A DNA stretch of 45,445 nucleotides, taken from IMG/VR virus record IMGVR_UViG_3300034063_000357, positions 1 to 45,445 of that record, one strand, 5' to 3'. Origin of the DNA: a virus. Under the pieces are notes generated by a model. It did no database searches. It had not been told where the DNA came from and saw only the letters and a program-made list of their open reading frames with translations. Positions 11,826 to 21,033 of this stretch are shown here, one piece after another. The first letter of the stretch is position 1, and the number at the start of each line of letters is the position of its first letter. Both the position numbers and the translations under genes were made by a program.

Positions 11826-12387
11826 CATACCAGTAACAGAAAGAATTCAAATCTTTCAAGTATGGCTAGCTTCTATTAACTGGACATTAGGTCCTAATCA
11901 ATTAACTGAAGCAGAGCTAGAGATTCTCTCTTATCTACTTTATTATAATGATAAGTACAAGTCTGTAAAAGAACATAGTATTAGGATGGACTTGCTATTC
12001 TCTACTACTATTAAGTCTAAGATTAAGGAAGAATTTGGTATTCCAACACACAAGCTAGAAACATACCTAAATAAACTTAGGAAGAAAGAATGTATAAAAA
12101 ACAATAGTATAGATGAAAGATTTATCATTTACCCAGATAGTTCCCTTGAGGTTACGTTTGCATGTAAAATTACTTCTAATGAAGTTAGGCCTGCAGTACA
12201 AGATACTCCTGTTGAACCTAGTATTGATATACCAGAAGATAGAGAGGTTTACAATGAACCTAGTGTTCAAGAACCTATAGAAGAAGAGGATGACTTAGAT
12301 TCTCCAGCTGAAGAAGAGTATAATTACAAAGACCCTTTTGATAAGTATTTTAATGACACTGAGTCTAACATACAATCATGGATGTAA
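11809..12387 (+). CDS. Hypothetical protein with winged-helix-like N-terminus, 192 aa
   Basis: Start chosen at ATG 11809 (MNKRFNIPVTERIQIFQVWL) because the upstream ATG at 11773 lies deeper in the preceding gene and adds a non-conserved-looking peptide. Residues 25-110 (LTEAELEILSYLLYYNDKYK ... LETYLNKLRKKECIKNNSID) have the helix-loop-helix and Lys/Arg pattern of a phage replication- or transcription-type winged helix; the C-terminal 70 residues are very acidic (EEEDDLDSPAEEEYNYKDPF). This fits a DNA-binding packaging or late-control protein. The fold assignment is inference. Confidence 0.65.
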   Translation: MNKRFNIPVTERIQIFQVWLASINWTLGPNQLTEAELEILSYLLYYNDKYKSVKEHSIRMDLLFSTTIKSKIKEEFGIPTHKLETYLNKLRKKECIKNNSIDERFIIYPDSSLEVTFACKITSNEVRPAVQDTPVEPSIDIPEDREVYNEPSVQEPIEEEDDLDSPAEEEYNYKDPFDKYFNDTESNIQSWM

Positions 12388-12647
12388 TTCTAAGTAAAAT
12401 ACTATCTAAAAAAGCTGAAGAGCTAGGTATATCAAAAGCAGAAGCTGTAGAGATATTTAACTCTTTACCTAGGTTTATAGCTAAGGTAATGTCTGAAGGT
12501 AACCCTTTAGATTTAGATACTTATAAATCTGTTTATATCAAGGACTTAGGAATTATATTTCCTAGAAAAGACATAGCTAAGAATATACAAAGAAGTATTC
12601 TTAATAAACAAAACCAAGAAAATGAAGATATTCAACCTAGCGAATAA
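12378..12647 (+). CDS. Small protein with HU/IHF-like half domain, 89 aa
   Basis: Residues 15-66 (ELGISKAEAVEIFNSLPRFI ... YKSVYIKDLGIIFPRKDIAK) read like the helix-helix-strand core of an HU/IHF-type protein ending in the basic strand where the DNA-binding arms begin; the arms and last helix are missing. A role next to the terminase, such as DNA bending for packaging, is conceivable. The assignment is tentative. It overlaps both neighbours (10 and 26 bases). Confidence 0.6.
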   Translation: MDVILSKILSKKAEELGISKAEAVEIFNSLPRFIAKVMSEGNPLDLDTYKSVYIKDLGIIFPRKDIAKNIQRSILNKQNQENEDIQPSE

Positions 12648-13137
12648 TAAAGTAAGCTTTGATACATCACTGCTTTTAGTACCTGAGTTTAAAAGCTTAT
12701 GGGAAAAGGATAAGAGTAAGACAAAGGATTTAGCATTTAATCAGTTTGCTTATATCTATTTTGTAGTAGATTCAGCTAGCCCTTATAGTAATTTCCCTGA
12801 GCATAAGAGAAAGGAGATTGTAGGTAAGGATTTGTTTAAAGGTCAAGTGCAGGAAAATGCTGACCTTAAACTTGCTATGAATAAGTATATAGAGCTATCA
12901 GAAAGTCCAACACAAAGATTACTATCTAGTGTTAAAGGTAAGATTGATGATGTAGCAGGCTTTTTAAAGAATACTGACATCACAGAAGATTCTCTAGGTC
13001 CTGTACTTAAAGCCATTGAAAGTACATCTAAACTTGTAGCACAATTGTCTACACTTGAAGATGCAGTAAATAAAGAAAAAGCAGCAGATTCTACAAAGAG
13101 AACTGGAGAGAAGAGAACTAGAAAATATGAAGATTAG
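12622..13137 (+). CDS. Protein upstream of large terminase; small-terminase candidate
   Basis: 171 residues. N-terminal 60: FNLANNKVSFDTSLLLVPEF then KDKSKTKDLAFNQFAYIYFV; middle basic (HKRKEIVGKDLFKGQ); long helix near 115-160 (LGPVLKAIESTSKLVAQLSTLEDA region); C-terminus highly basic (STKRTGEKRTRKYED). Its position directly before the large terminase, with an 11-base overlap, is where phages place the small terminase, and the size fits. No sequence signature proves it. Crassvirales annotations usually leave this gene unnamed. Confidence 0.7.
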   Translation: MKIFNLANNKVSFDTSLLLVPEFKSLWEKDKSKTKDLAFNQFAYIYFVVDSASPYSNFPEHKRKEIVGKDLFKGQVQENADLKLAMNKYIELSESPTQRLLSSVKGKIDDVAGFLKNTDITEDSLGPVLKAIESTSKLVAQLSTLEDAVNKEKAADSTKRTGEKRTRKYED

Positions 13138-15145
13138 TATATCACCTAAATATTTCCAAGAAGCTGCTAATTTCTTCGAAGAGAATGGTACTTATTCCAA
13201 GTACCCTATAGGGACTTATCAGTTTGATGAGTACTGGGAAGAAGAAACTAGAAAGTGTAAGGAAGGATTTACCCATGGTGGTTTATATATCCCAGGTGCA
13301 TATTACTTTTATTTGAACTACACTCAGATTGAATTAAAGAATCCTAAGACAGGTAGAAAAAGTAGAGGCTTTCCTATATTTACTGATGTGGATTTAGAGT
13401 ATTTTACTTTCATTGAGAAAGCTAGGAAAGAACAAAAGGGTATAGTGTTAGTAAAACCACGAAGGATTGGTTTTTCATATAAATCAGCAGCTATTATTGC
13501 ACATGAATTTAGCTTCTATAGAGATGCTAAATGTATTATAGGTGCTTACCAGTCTGATTTATCAGAGAACACTATGAGAATGTCCTTGGATGACTTAAAT
13601 TTCTTAGACCTCTATACAGAATGGGGTAAAGAAAGAAATCCTAATACCAAGGACTTTGTAAAAGCTAGATATAAAAAGACAGTAGATGGTGTATCAGCTT
13701 GGGCAGGGTATATGTCTGAGATTCATTCTTTTACTTTTAAGGATAACCCATTTGCTGCTATTGGTAAATCTAGTAACTTGTTCCTATTTGAGGAAGCTGG
13801 TAAATGGCCTGGCCTTCTTCAGTCATATAATATCTCAGAACCTTGCTGGAAAGATGGTGATGACTTAATTGGTGTACCTATTATCCAAGGAACAGGTGGT
13901 GATATGGAAGGTGGTACACAGGAATTTGCTGAAATGTTCTTTCATCCTGAAAAGTATAACTTCTTATCTTTTGACAATATATGGGATGAAGATTCTGTAG
14001 GCTCAAAATGTGGATTTTTTATCCCTGCTACTAGAATGAGATTTGGTGTCTATAAAGATGCCTATAAGGAACATCCAGAGTGGAAGGATAAACCTATGAT
14101 AGATGAATTTGGTAATTCTTTACAAGATATTGCTAGACAGTCTATTATGGATTTAAGGAAAAGAGCTGAACAAGGTGCAGACCAACAAGCTAAGATTGAC
14201 TCTGTAACTCAGTTTCCTTTAAGTCCTAAAGAAGCTTTCTTACAAAGCCATTCTTTCTTTTTTCCTATAGTAGATTTAAAGCATGCTCTATCAAAGATGG
14301 ATGATTCCACTGAAATTGATAAGCATAATGTAGGTATGCTATCATTTGAAGAGGGAGAACTTAAGTGGAGAGATGTGCAAGGTGGTGCTCCATACAGAGA
14401 ATATCCTGTACATAAAGCAGAACCAGGACTTATAGAAATATTTGAAACTCCTAGACAAGGAGAAGATGGTGAAAACATTGGAAGATATATTGCAGGTATT
14501 GACCCCTACAGATATGATACATCTAGTACAGATTCAGTAGGTTCAATATTTATATTTGATAGATTAACCAGAAGAATTGTAGCAGAATACACAGGTAGGC
14601 CTGAATCTACAGAAGTATTCTATGAAACTTGTAGAAAATTAATTATCTATTATAAGGCATCAGCAATGTATGAAGCCAACATTACAGGTATGTATTCTTA
14701 CTTTGAAAAAAAGAAAGCTTTACACTTGTTAGCTGATACTCCGTATAATCTTAGAGATAGAAATACTTGGAGGCCAAATACCAATACCTCTAAAGGTATT
14801 ATTATGAGCAAGGCTGTAAAAGAAAGAGGATTAGAATATCTTAAATCCTGGTTAGATGAAAATATTTCTGAAGAAAGTGAAGAAAAAAATCTATCAAAAA
14901 TTAGGTCTATAGGACTCCTTAGAGAGCTTATAGCATGGAATCCAAACCCTAGAGCTAACTTCGATAGGATATCTGCCATGTTAATGATTGTGTGGTATGA
15001 TGCAACTTTACAGGAATTTAATCGTATATCTATAGAACAATCTCCACAAAAGAAAAAAACTTCTTCATATTTTGATAAGTATAAACAAAAAAGAGATAAT
15101 CAAGATATATGGATGAAGCACTTTAATAATATACAAGAAGAATAA
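13127..15145 (+). CDS. terL: Terminase large subunit (TerL)
   Basis: This ATP-driven DNA-packaging motor and headful nuclease acts at the portal. The 672 residues show the ATPase domain first: a Walker-A-like KPRRIGFSYKS at 110-120, where Phe stands in the place usually held by Lys of GK[ST], and Walker B NLFLFEE at 217-223. The nuclease domain follows, with IAGIDPYRYD near residue 458 (first acidic site) and NFDRISAMLM near 612 (distal Asp). Length and domain order fit TerL of tailed phages. The portal ATG is one base downstream of the stop, so the two are translated together. Confidence 0.95.
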   Translation: MKISISPKYFQEAANFFEENGTYSKYPIGTYQFDEYWEEETRKCKEGFTHGGLYIPGAYYFYLNYTQIELKNPKTGRKSRGFPIFTDVDLEYFTFIEKARKEQKGIVLVKPRRIGFSYKSAAIIAHEFSFYRDAKCIIGAYQSDLSENTMRMSLDDLNFLDLYTEWGKERNPNTKDFVKARYKKTVDGVSAWAGYMSEIHSFTFKDNPFAAIGKSSNLFLFEEAGKWPGLLQSYNISEPCWKDGDDLIGVPIIQGTGGDMEGGTQEFAEMFFHPEKYNFLSFDNIWDEDSVGSKCGFFIPATRMRFGVYKDAYKEHPEWKDKPMIDEFGNSLQDIARQSIMDLRKRAEQGADQQAKIDSVTQFPLSPKEAFLQSHSFFFPIVDLKHALSKMDDSTEIDKHNVGMLSFEEGELKWRDVQGGAPYREYPVHKAEPGLIEIFETPRQGEDGENIGRYIAGIDPYRYDTSSTDSVGSIFIFDRLTRRIVAEYTGRPESTEVFYETCRKLIIYYKASAMYEANITGMYSYFEKKKALHLLADTPYNLRDRNTWRPNTNTSKGIIMSKAVKERGLEYLKSWLDENISEESEEKNLSKIRSIGLLRELIAWNPNPRANFDRISAMLMIVWYDATLQEFNRISIEQSPQKKKTSSYFDKYKQKRDNQDIWMKHFNNIQEE

Positions 15146-15146
15146 T

Positions 15147-17663
15147 ATGTATAATAGAATATTTACTGCCCCTAGTCAATTAGTTCCAGATTCAGTTAAG
15201 AAAACTAAGAAGTGGCAACAGAATACTATTGATGCTTTTGAATCACTAGTGTTATTTGAAAATAGACAGATTAAAAACTCTTACTATAACAAAGTAACTA
15301 ACTATAATCTAAAAAGGGGTATTCTCAATATGAATGATGTTGAGAAAGTAGTTGACCCTTATGGACTAGGCTTAGGTACTTTCCCAGCTAGAATGGAGCA
15401 TAAAGGAATAGGCAACTCTAAGATTGACCTGCTAGTAGGAGAACACATGAAAAGAAAGTTTGACTTTCGTGTTATTAGAAGTTCATCTGACCAGCAAGGT
15501 ATTAGAGAAGTAGAAGAATCTAAACTCCAAGAATATCAAAAGTTTTTTGCTGAGCAAATTCAGAATCCTAATTTTGACCAAGCATTAGCTGAAAAAAGAT
15601 TAAAAGAACTAGAAGAGTATACTAACTCTTCTTTCTTTGATGTAGCTGAAAGGGGTGCTAATAAACTGCTTAAGTATCTTTACAAGTATTACTATGTTAA
15701 AGATTTAGTATTTGACCCTGCATTTGAAGATGCATTAATTGCTGCTGAACAATACTGCTTTATTGAGGAAATGGGTGGAGAAGTATCTATTAGAAAGGGT
15801 GACCCTACTAGGATATTTACCATTATGAATGGACATGCTACTAATGAATCTGGTTTAGAAGCACTAGTAGAAGTAACCTACCATACTATTTCATCTCTTG
15901 TAGATTTATTCCATGATTTTCTAACTAAAGACCAACTTAAAGAGTTAGAAGATTACAGAGGTTATAACTCTGGGCCAATGCCTTACTTTAATTATCCTAT
16001 GTATGGTCATGTAGGAGAATTAGCTATTCCTACTAATTCTGCTACTGCTAGAGTACAGGAGTTAATGCCGCTAGGGGACTTAGACCTTCCTATGTTCTCT
16101 AGTTACTTTGATGCCAGGGGAAACATTAGATTACTACATTGCATATGGAGGTCTAAGAGAAAGATTAAACTAGTTAAGTACCTAGATGAAAATGGTGTAG
16201 AGCTTCTTAAGTATGAGCACCAAAAGTATGTAGTTGATGAGGCTAATGGAGAGTTCTTAGAAAGAGAAGAATGGATTAATGAATGGTGGAGAGGTTATAA
16301 AATTGGAGCTAATATCTACATTAAAGCTGAACCTATTCCTTACTTAGGTAATTCATTAGATAATATCTCTAGGCAAGAACCTCCTGTAGTACTTCAGTTT
16401 TACAATACAAACTCTTCAAGGGCACAATCCTTAATGGATATTATTAAGCCTTATGATTACTTGTACAACATATTTGATTATAAGCGTCAAGTACTAGTAA
16501 ACTTAATGTTACCAGATATTGTGCAGTTCCCAACTTCCATGATACCTGATAACATGACTTTACATGAGTTTTTAAACTATGTAACATCTACTGCATTTAT
16601 GCCTATGGACCCTACTGCAGAAGTAATGACTCCTAAAGGTTTACAAGCAGCAGGTACTTATAATACTATTACACCTAATAGATTATCATCAAATCAAAGT
16701 GGACCTATTAGTGTTCTTAATAATGTTATGCAGGATATCATCAGAACTATGGATATAGTATCTGGAGTTACTCAGCAAAGACAAGGAGCTATTAGCTCAA
16801 CTGAACTAGTAGGTAATGTTGAAAGAGCTGTTACTCAATCTTCTCTAACTACTGAAAGATGGTTTTCTAAAAATGAGTTCTTCAAAGAAAGATGTCTAAA
16901 AAGAATTCTAGATATTGGTATTCATATACTTAGAAAAAATCCTAAGAAGTTATCCTTCCTTATGGATGACTTTACTAAGGAGATTATGACAGATGAAGAA
17001 ATCAATGGAGTTCTTCTTGCTGATTTTGACCTTATGGTATCTAGGTCTTCTGATGATGCTATGCTACTGCAAATGATTGAGCAAAACTTTAGTCAAGCTG
17101 TAGCAGCTGGAACTGCTGATATGGGTGACCTTATTAGTGTATTTAAAACTGAAAGTGTTCAAGATGCAGCTAGGATTCTTAAAAAAAGAAGAGAAGAGCA
17201 GCAGGCTAGACAAGAACAACAACAGCAAGAAATCAATAAGATTAAACAACAAGAGATTCAGCAGAAAGCTCAAGAAGCTCAACAAAATATGGAGCTAGAA
17301 ATGAAGAGGTTAGAACTTGATAAATACAAGTATGACTTAGAAGCTCAAACTAGATTACAGATAGCTACCATACAGACTTATGCTAGAAGAGAAGAAATTG
17401 ACTTGAACAACAATCAAATTCCTGACCCTATTGAACTAGAAAAGGTATATCAAAAAGATAGAGAAACTGAAGCTAAGAGAATGGATAAGGAATTAGAAAT
17501 TTCTACTAAGTTTAACATTGAACAGCAAAAGCTAGCTCTAGAAAGGGAAAAGATTCAGAATCAAAGAGAGATTGAAAGACTTAAAGCTGAAACTGCTAAA
17601 GAAGTAGAAAGAATGAAACTTCGTAATCCTGTAGCAGGAGAAAAACTTAAAAACAAAAAATAA
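15147..17663 (+). CDS. Portal protein
   Basis: The dodecameric DNA gate of the capsid vertex. 838 residues, about the length of crAss-like portals. The core (roughly 60-640) contains the typical mixed alpha/beta wing and stem; GSRS-like DDAM and ERAVTQSSLTTERWFSKNEF (about 550-580) fit the long stem/crown helices. From about residue 655 the chain is a long Gln/Glu/Lys coiled coil (RREEQQARQEQQQQEINKIK and onward) of some 170 residues, a barrel-like extension into the capsid. Position right after TerL and before the scaffold supports the call. Confidence 0.93.
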   Translation: MYNRIFTAPSQLVPDSVKKTKKWQQNTIDAFESLVLFENRQIKNSYYNKVTNYNLKRGILNMNDVEKVVDPYGLGLGTFPARMEHKGIGNSKIDLLVGEHMKRKFDFRVIRSSSDQQGIREVEESKLQEYQKFFAEQIQNPNFDQALAEKRLKELEEYTNSSFFDVAERGANKLLKYLYKYYYVKDLVFDPAFEDALIAAEQYCFIEEMGGEVSIRKGDPTRIFTIMNGHATNESGLEALVEVTYHTISSLVDLFHDFLTKDQLKELEDYRGYNSGPMPYFNYPMYGHVGELAIPTNSATARVQELMPLGDLDLPMFSSYFDARGNIRLLHCIWRSKRKIKLVKYLDENGVELLKYEHQKYVVDEANGEFLEREEWINEWWRGYKIGANIYIKAEPIPYLGNSLDNISRQEPPVVLQFYNTNSSRAQSLMDIIKPYDYLYNIFDYKRQVLVNLMLPDIVQFPTSMIPDNMTLHEFLNYVTSTAFMPMDPTAEVMTPKGLQAAGTYNTITPNRLSSNQSGPISVLNNVMQDIIRTMDIVSGVTQQRQGAISSTELVGNVERAVTQSSLTTERWFSKNEFFKERCLKRILDIGIHILRKNPKKLSFLMDDFTKEIMTDEEINGVLLADFDLMVSRSSDDAMLLQMIEQNFSQAVAAGTADMGDLISVFKTESVQDAARILKKRREEQQARQEQQQQEINKIKQQEIQQKAQEAQQNMELEMKRLELDKYKYDLEAQTRLQIATIQTYARREEIDLNNNQIPDPIELEKVYQKDRETEAKRMDKELEISTKFNIEQQKLALEREKIQNQREIERLKAETAKEVERMKLRNPVAGEKLKNKK

Positions 17664-17668
17664 TTATT

Positions 17669-18061
17669 ATGGATGATATTATCAAAGAACTAGCATCATT
17701 AAAATCTTCTAAAGTGACACCTGAAGTATTTATTTCAAAACTATTCCAATCTAGGGATACTACTCATCTAGCACATCTATCAACAAGAAGCTATGCAGAG
17801 CATAAAGCTTTAAATTCTTATTATGATTCTCTGCTAGATTTTATTGATTCTTTTGTAGAAGCTTACCAAGGACTCTATGGTATTGTAAAGCTAGAAATTC
17901 CTGGGTCTACAACCCAAAATCCTATTAAACACTTAGAAGAGCTACATAAATTTATTGACGATAATAAAAAAACTTTTACTGATTCTGCTCTGTTAAATCA
18001 GATAGATGAGGTAAAAACCTTAATTCAATCAACACTTTATAAACTCAAGAACCTTTCATAG
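17669..18061 (+). CDS. DUF5856-type (ferritin-like) protein, 130 aa
   Basis: 130 residues, all helical. The segment HLAHLSTRSYAEHKALNSYY near 33-52 followed by FIDSFVEAYQGLYG matches my memory of the DUF5856 family found next to portal genes in Bacteroidota phages, with a four-helix ferritin/Dps-like shape. H33, E44, H45 and E64-type residues might bind metal. Role in the virion or infection unknown. It begins 5 bases after the portal stop. Confidence 0.72.
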   Translation: MDDIIKELASLKSSKVTPEVFISKLFQSRDTTHLAHLSTRSYAEHKALNSYYDSLLDFIDSFVEAYQGLYGIVKLEIPGSTTQNPIKHLEELHKFIDDNKKTFTDSALLNQIDEVKTLIQSTLYKLKNLS

Positions 18062-18140
18062 TTGTATATAACCTATATATAATTGCTATATACCTTGTGC
18101 ATACAGTTAAATTTTATAGCAGTTTTTTGCAACTTATAAC

Positions 18141-18148
18141 TAGATTTG
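18141..18148 (+). promoter_or_regulatory. Bacteroides-type -7 box TAGATTTG before the scaffold gene
   Basis: TAGATTTGTG in the 112-bp gap between the DUF5856-like gene and the scaffold matches TAnnTTTG and closely resembles the box at 10086. The gap also has a run of TATATA. Likely a start site for capsid-gene transcription, 26 bases from the ATG at 18174. Confidence 0.45.
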
Positions 18149-18173
18149 TGAGTATTTACTAACAACTTAAGAT

Positions 18174-19397
18174 ATGGCATTAGATTTCTTAAATTCATTA
18201 AAAGTAGAGGAACAACCTCTGATGAGTCTTTCAGATATGCAAGATTCAGGTAGCCCAGCTGCTGATACATCAGATAGCAGTGGAGAAGATTCTACGTCTT
18301 CAAACCCTCCTCCTTCTGATGAGAGTGGCTTAGTTCCTATTACTGATATTGACGACCCCAAAGATGATGGTAGAGAGCCTGCTAAGGCAAAAAGTGATGA
18401 TACTAACACCTCCTCAAGTAAAAGAGAATCATCCTCTCAATCATCATCTAAAAAATATGCAGCAATCATTAAAGCTCTTCATGAAAAGACTGGAGCTTTT
18501 GAAGGCTTCAATGAAGAAGAGTTTGAAGACTCTCCTGAATCTTTCCTTGATTACTTAGATGAGTATGCAACTAGAAATGCTGAGGCTATGGCCACAGATT
18601 ACATTGAAAAAAACTTAACTCCACTACAACAAAAGTTTGTTGATTTAATGGAGAATGGTGTTTCTGAAGATGACGCTACTCAAATTGTAAAAGGATATAA
18701 ATTAGCAGAAGGCATTACTGAAGATGTTTTAATTGAAAATCCTGACAAAGCTAAAAACCTTTATGCTGAGTATCTTCGTTATACTACTGCTTTCTCAGAG
18801 GAGAAGATTAAAAGAGAAGTTCAGAAAAGAGAAGACCTAGGAACATTAGTAGATGATGCCCTAGAATCTCTACCTGAATTTAAACAGCTTTTGGCTGAGC
18901 ATGAAAAAGGTGCACAAGCTGAATTAGCTAAACAAGAGTACCAAAGAAGAGAGTTCCAAAAAAGACAAGCTGAGGAGCTTCAGAACTATCTTCAAAGTAC
19001 TGATGAAATTGCTGGTATTAAACTGACCAAGAAAATGAAAGACAACTGGATGAGAGAATATTCTCTAGTTGAAACTCAAGAAGGTCAAAAGGTTAATCCT
19101 ATCTTGGCAACAAGAGAGGTTGACCCTAACAAATTTGATGCTCTACTTAGACTATATCATACTATGGGTCTATTTAAATACGATGCTAGAAAAAGGGATT
19201 TTGTTCCTGATTTTTCTGTTATCAAATCTCTAGGTAAAAGTGAAGCTATTAATGAGCTTCATAGAGCTGTAGATTCTGATAATGTGAGAAGAAGAACTTC
19301 TGGCTACAGTAATGATAGTTCTATAGATATGGATGTAGAAAAAGAAGACCATAAAAAACGATGGGCTGAATTAGCCAAAAAACTATCAAATCAATAA
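18174..19397 (+). CDS. Capsid scaffolding protein candidate
   Basis: 407 residues. The first 90 are low-complexity Ser/Asp/Pro (QDSGSPAADTSDSSGEDSTS), followed by acidic helices, a long Arg/Glu/Gln coiled coil (about 225-275: KREVQKREDLGTLVD, then AKQEYQRREFQKRQAEELQN) and a basic C-terminus with KKRWAELAKKLSNQ. This composition and the location directly before the major capsid protein are what internal scaffolds of tailed phages show. The basic C-terminal helix would bind the capsid inner face. Sequence identity alone cannot prove it. Confidence 0.8.
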   Translation: MALDFLNSLKVEEQPLMSLSDMQDSGSPAADTSDSSGEDSTSSNPPPSDESGLVPITDIDDPKDDGREPAKAKSDDTNTSSSKRESSSQSSSKKYAAIIKALHEKTGAFEGFNEEEFEDSPESFLDYLDEYATRNAEAMATDYIEKNLTPLQQKFVDLMENGVSEDDATQIVKGYKLAEGITEDVLIENPDKAKNLYAEYLRYTTAFSEEKIKREVQKREDLGTLVDDALESLPEFKQLLAEHEKGAQAELAKQEYQRREFQKRQAEELQNYLQSTDEIAGIKLTKKMKDNWMREYSLVETQEGQKVNPILATREVDPNKFDALLRLYHTMGLFKYDARKRDFVPDFSVIKSLGKSEAINELHRAVDSDNVRRRTSGYSNDSSIDMDVEKEDHKKRWAELAKKLSNQ

Positions 19398-19430
19398 GTA
19401 ACTTTTTTTATTAACTAAAACCCAAATAAA

Positions 19431-20963
19431 ATGACTGAATTATTTCCCTTAATTGCAAGGTACGGTCCTAAAACTTTTAATGGACCACTGAAGGTTCCCC
19501 ACTTGGGAGAACTAGGCATGATTGAGCCTCAATTGGCTTCTGACATGTATCGCAGAATTTTCCAAACTCTGCCTTCTGATGATTATGTGAACTTTATGAA
19601 TGAGTTCCCTACCAAAGTTCTTGACACAGAGAACAAATTTTACCATTGGAGAGTAGCTGGTAACAACAACAAAACTGTACAGCTTCTTGATTGGTATGAT
19701 TCTTTGGGTGCTAAGCCTGCTGCTGTAGGTCTTAACCAAGCTCGTTGGTACATGATTTTTGGAGAGCGTTTTTTTGACCTTAATGACGTTATTGTTGGTC
19801 ACAATCCTGATGACTACTATATCCAAATTAAGAGTGTAGAAGAAGAAGCTCCTAACCGTTGGAAGTATGAAGTAGCTCTTATTACTGATGACCCATTAAA
19901 CCGTTCTGTACCTGCTACTGAACTTGGTATTGGTACTCGTTGGTCTAAAGAAACTAACTTCCAATCTGGAGAGCGTTCTATGAGTGGTACTCAAGCTCAC
20001 TTTACTACTTTCGTAGAATTGAAAGCTCGTGCTGCCCTACAAAGAATGAACTATAAGGTTGATGGTAACATCATCGCTGAAGGTAAAAACGTACCTCTAG
20101 CTTTTGGTTTCCCTGACCCTACAGACCCTAAGTCTACTAAGCCTTATACTGGTGCTTTTGTTAACTTCTATGATATGGTAGCTCTTTACCAATTTAAGAA
20201 GCAACAAGCTCGTGCATTCTTGTTCTCTCACAAGAACTACACACAAAATGAAATTTATTATGGTATTGATGACCGCAATGGTTGTACTATCCAGACTTTT
20301 GCTGGTATGTTCAAGCAAATTGCTAACACCAATATTCACCCCTACTCTACTCTAAACCTTGACAAAATTGTAGACATGACCATTGAAATGGGTCTTGCTT
20401 ACAAAATGCAGGATGAGTATTATGTAGTAATTGAAACTGGTGCTTACGGTAAGAAAGATATCTCTCAGTGGATTGAAAGCCGTTCTACTCAATATACTCC
20501 TAACTTTGTTACTCAACGAGTAGAAAAGAATGGTGATATGGGTAGCCAAGGTTTGACTTACCAAGGTGTATTCACTCAGTTCAAGTCTTACAATGGTGTA
20601 AACATCATGGTTAAGCACAGACCTTTCTTTGATGATGTAGAGCGTTACAAAGAGAAACATCCTTCTGGATATGGTCTTAATGCTTCTCGCCATATGTTAA
20701 TCCGTGGTGGACATAAAATGGCCAATGGTGAATTCTTGGGTGACCCAGGTATCCATCGTTTGACTGTTAAAGGTCTTGAAAATGGAGTATACAAATATAT
20801 TCCTGGAATGCGTGACCCATTCTCCCCTTACACTTCTAAAGTAAACACTGGTTCAGCTATGACTGCTAGCCCTGTAGATGCTTATGAAGTACATGGTATG
20901 GAGTGGACTGGTTGTGTTGTAGAAGACCCTACCAAAATCTTGTGGATGCCTTATAACATCTAA
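19431..20963 (+). CDS. Major capsid protein (HK97 fold, crAss type)
   Basis: 510 residues. The start MTELFPLIARYGPKTFNGPL and the segments VPHLGELGMIEPQLASDMYR and FHWRV-like KFYHWRVAGNNNKTVQLLDW are the hallmark of Crassvirales major capsid proteins. No long N-terminal delta domain is visible, consistent with a separate scaffold. Codons shift to CGT, GGT and AAC here, i.e. host-preferred, as expected for the most abundant protein. A strong terminator lies 17 bases after the stop. Confidence 0.93.
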   Translation: MTELFPLIARYGPKTFNGPLKVPHLGELGMIEPQLASDMYRRIFQTLPSDDYVNFMNEFPTKVLDTENKFYHWRVAGNNNKTVQLLDWYDSLGAKPAAVGLNQARWYMIFGERFFDLNDVIVGHNPDDYYIQIKSVEEEAPNRWKYEVALITDDPLNRSVPATELGIGTRWSKETNFQSGERSMSGTQAHFTTFVELKARAALQRMNYKVDGNIIAEGKNVPLAFGFPDPTDPKSTKPYTGAFVNFYDMVALYQFKKQQARAFLFSHKNYTQNEIYYGIDDRNGCTIQTFAGMFKQIANTNIHPYSTLNLDKIVDMTIEMGLAYKMQDEYYVVIETGAYGKKDISQWIESRSTQYTPNFVTQRVEKNGDMGSQGLTYQGVFTQFKSYNGVNIMVKHRPFFDDVERYKEKHPSGYGLNASRHMLIRGGHKMANGEFLGDPGIHRLTVKGLENGVYKYIPGMRDPFSPYTSKVNTGSAMTASPVDAYEVHGMEWTGCVVEDPTKILWMPYNI

Positions 20964-20979
20964 TAGTTGTTGATATTTG

Positions 20980-21007
20980 CAAAAGTGGGGGTAAAACCCC
21001 ACTTTTG
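20980..21007 (+). terminator. Terminator after the major capsid gene
   Basis: CAAAAGTGGGG-GTAAAA-CCCCACTTTTG, a perfect 11-bp stem. The tail is TATATC rather than a T-run, so termination may be partial, setting the ratio of capsid protein to downstream genes. Confidence 0.75.
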
Positions 21008-21033
21008 TATATCATTAAACAAAAAACATTGCT

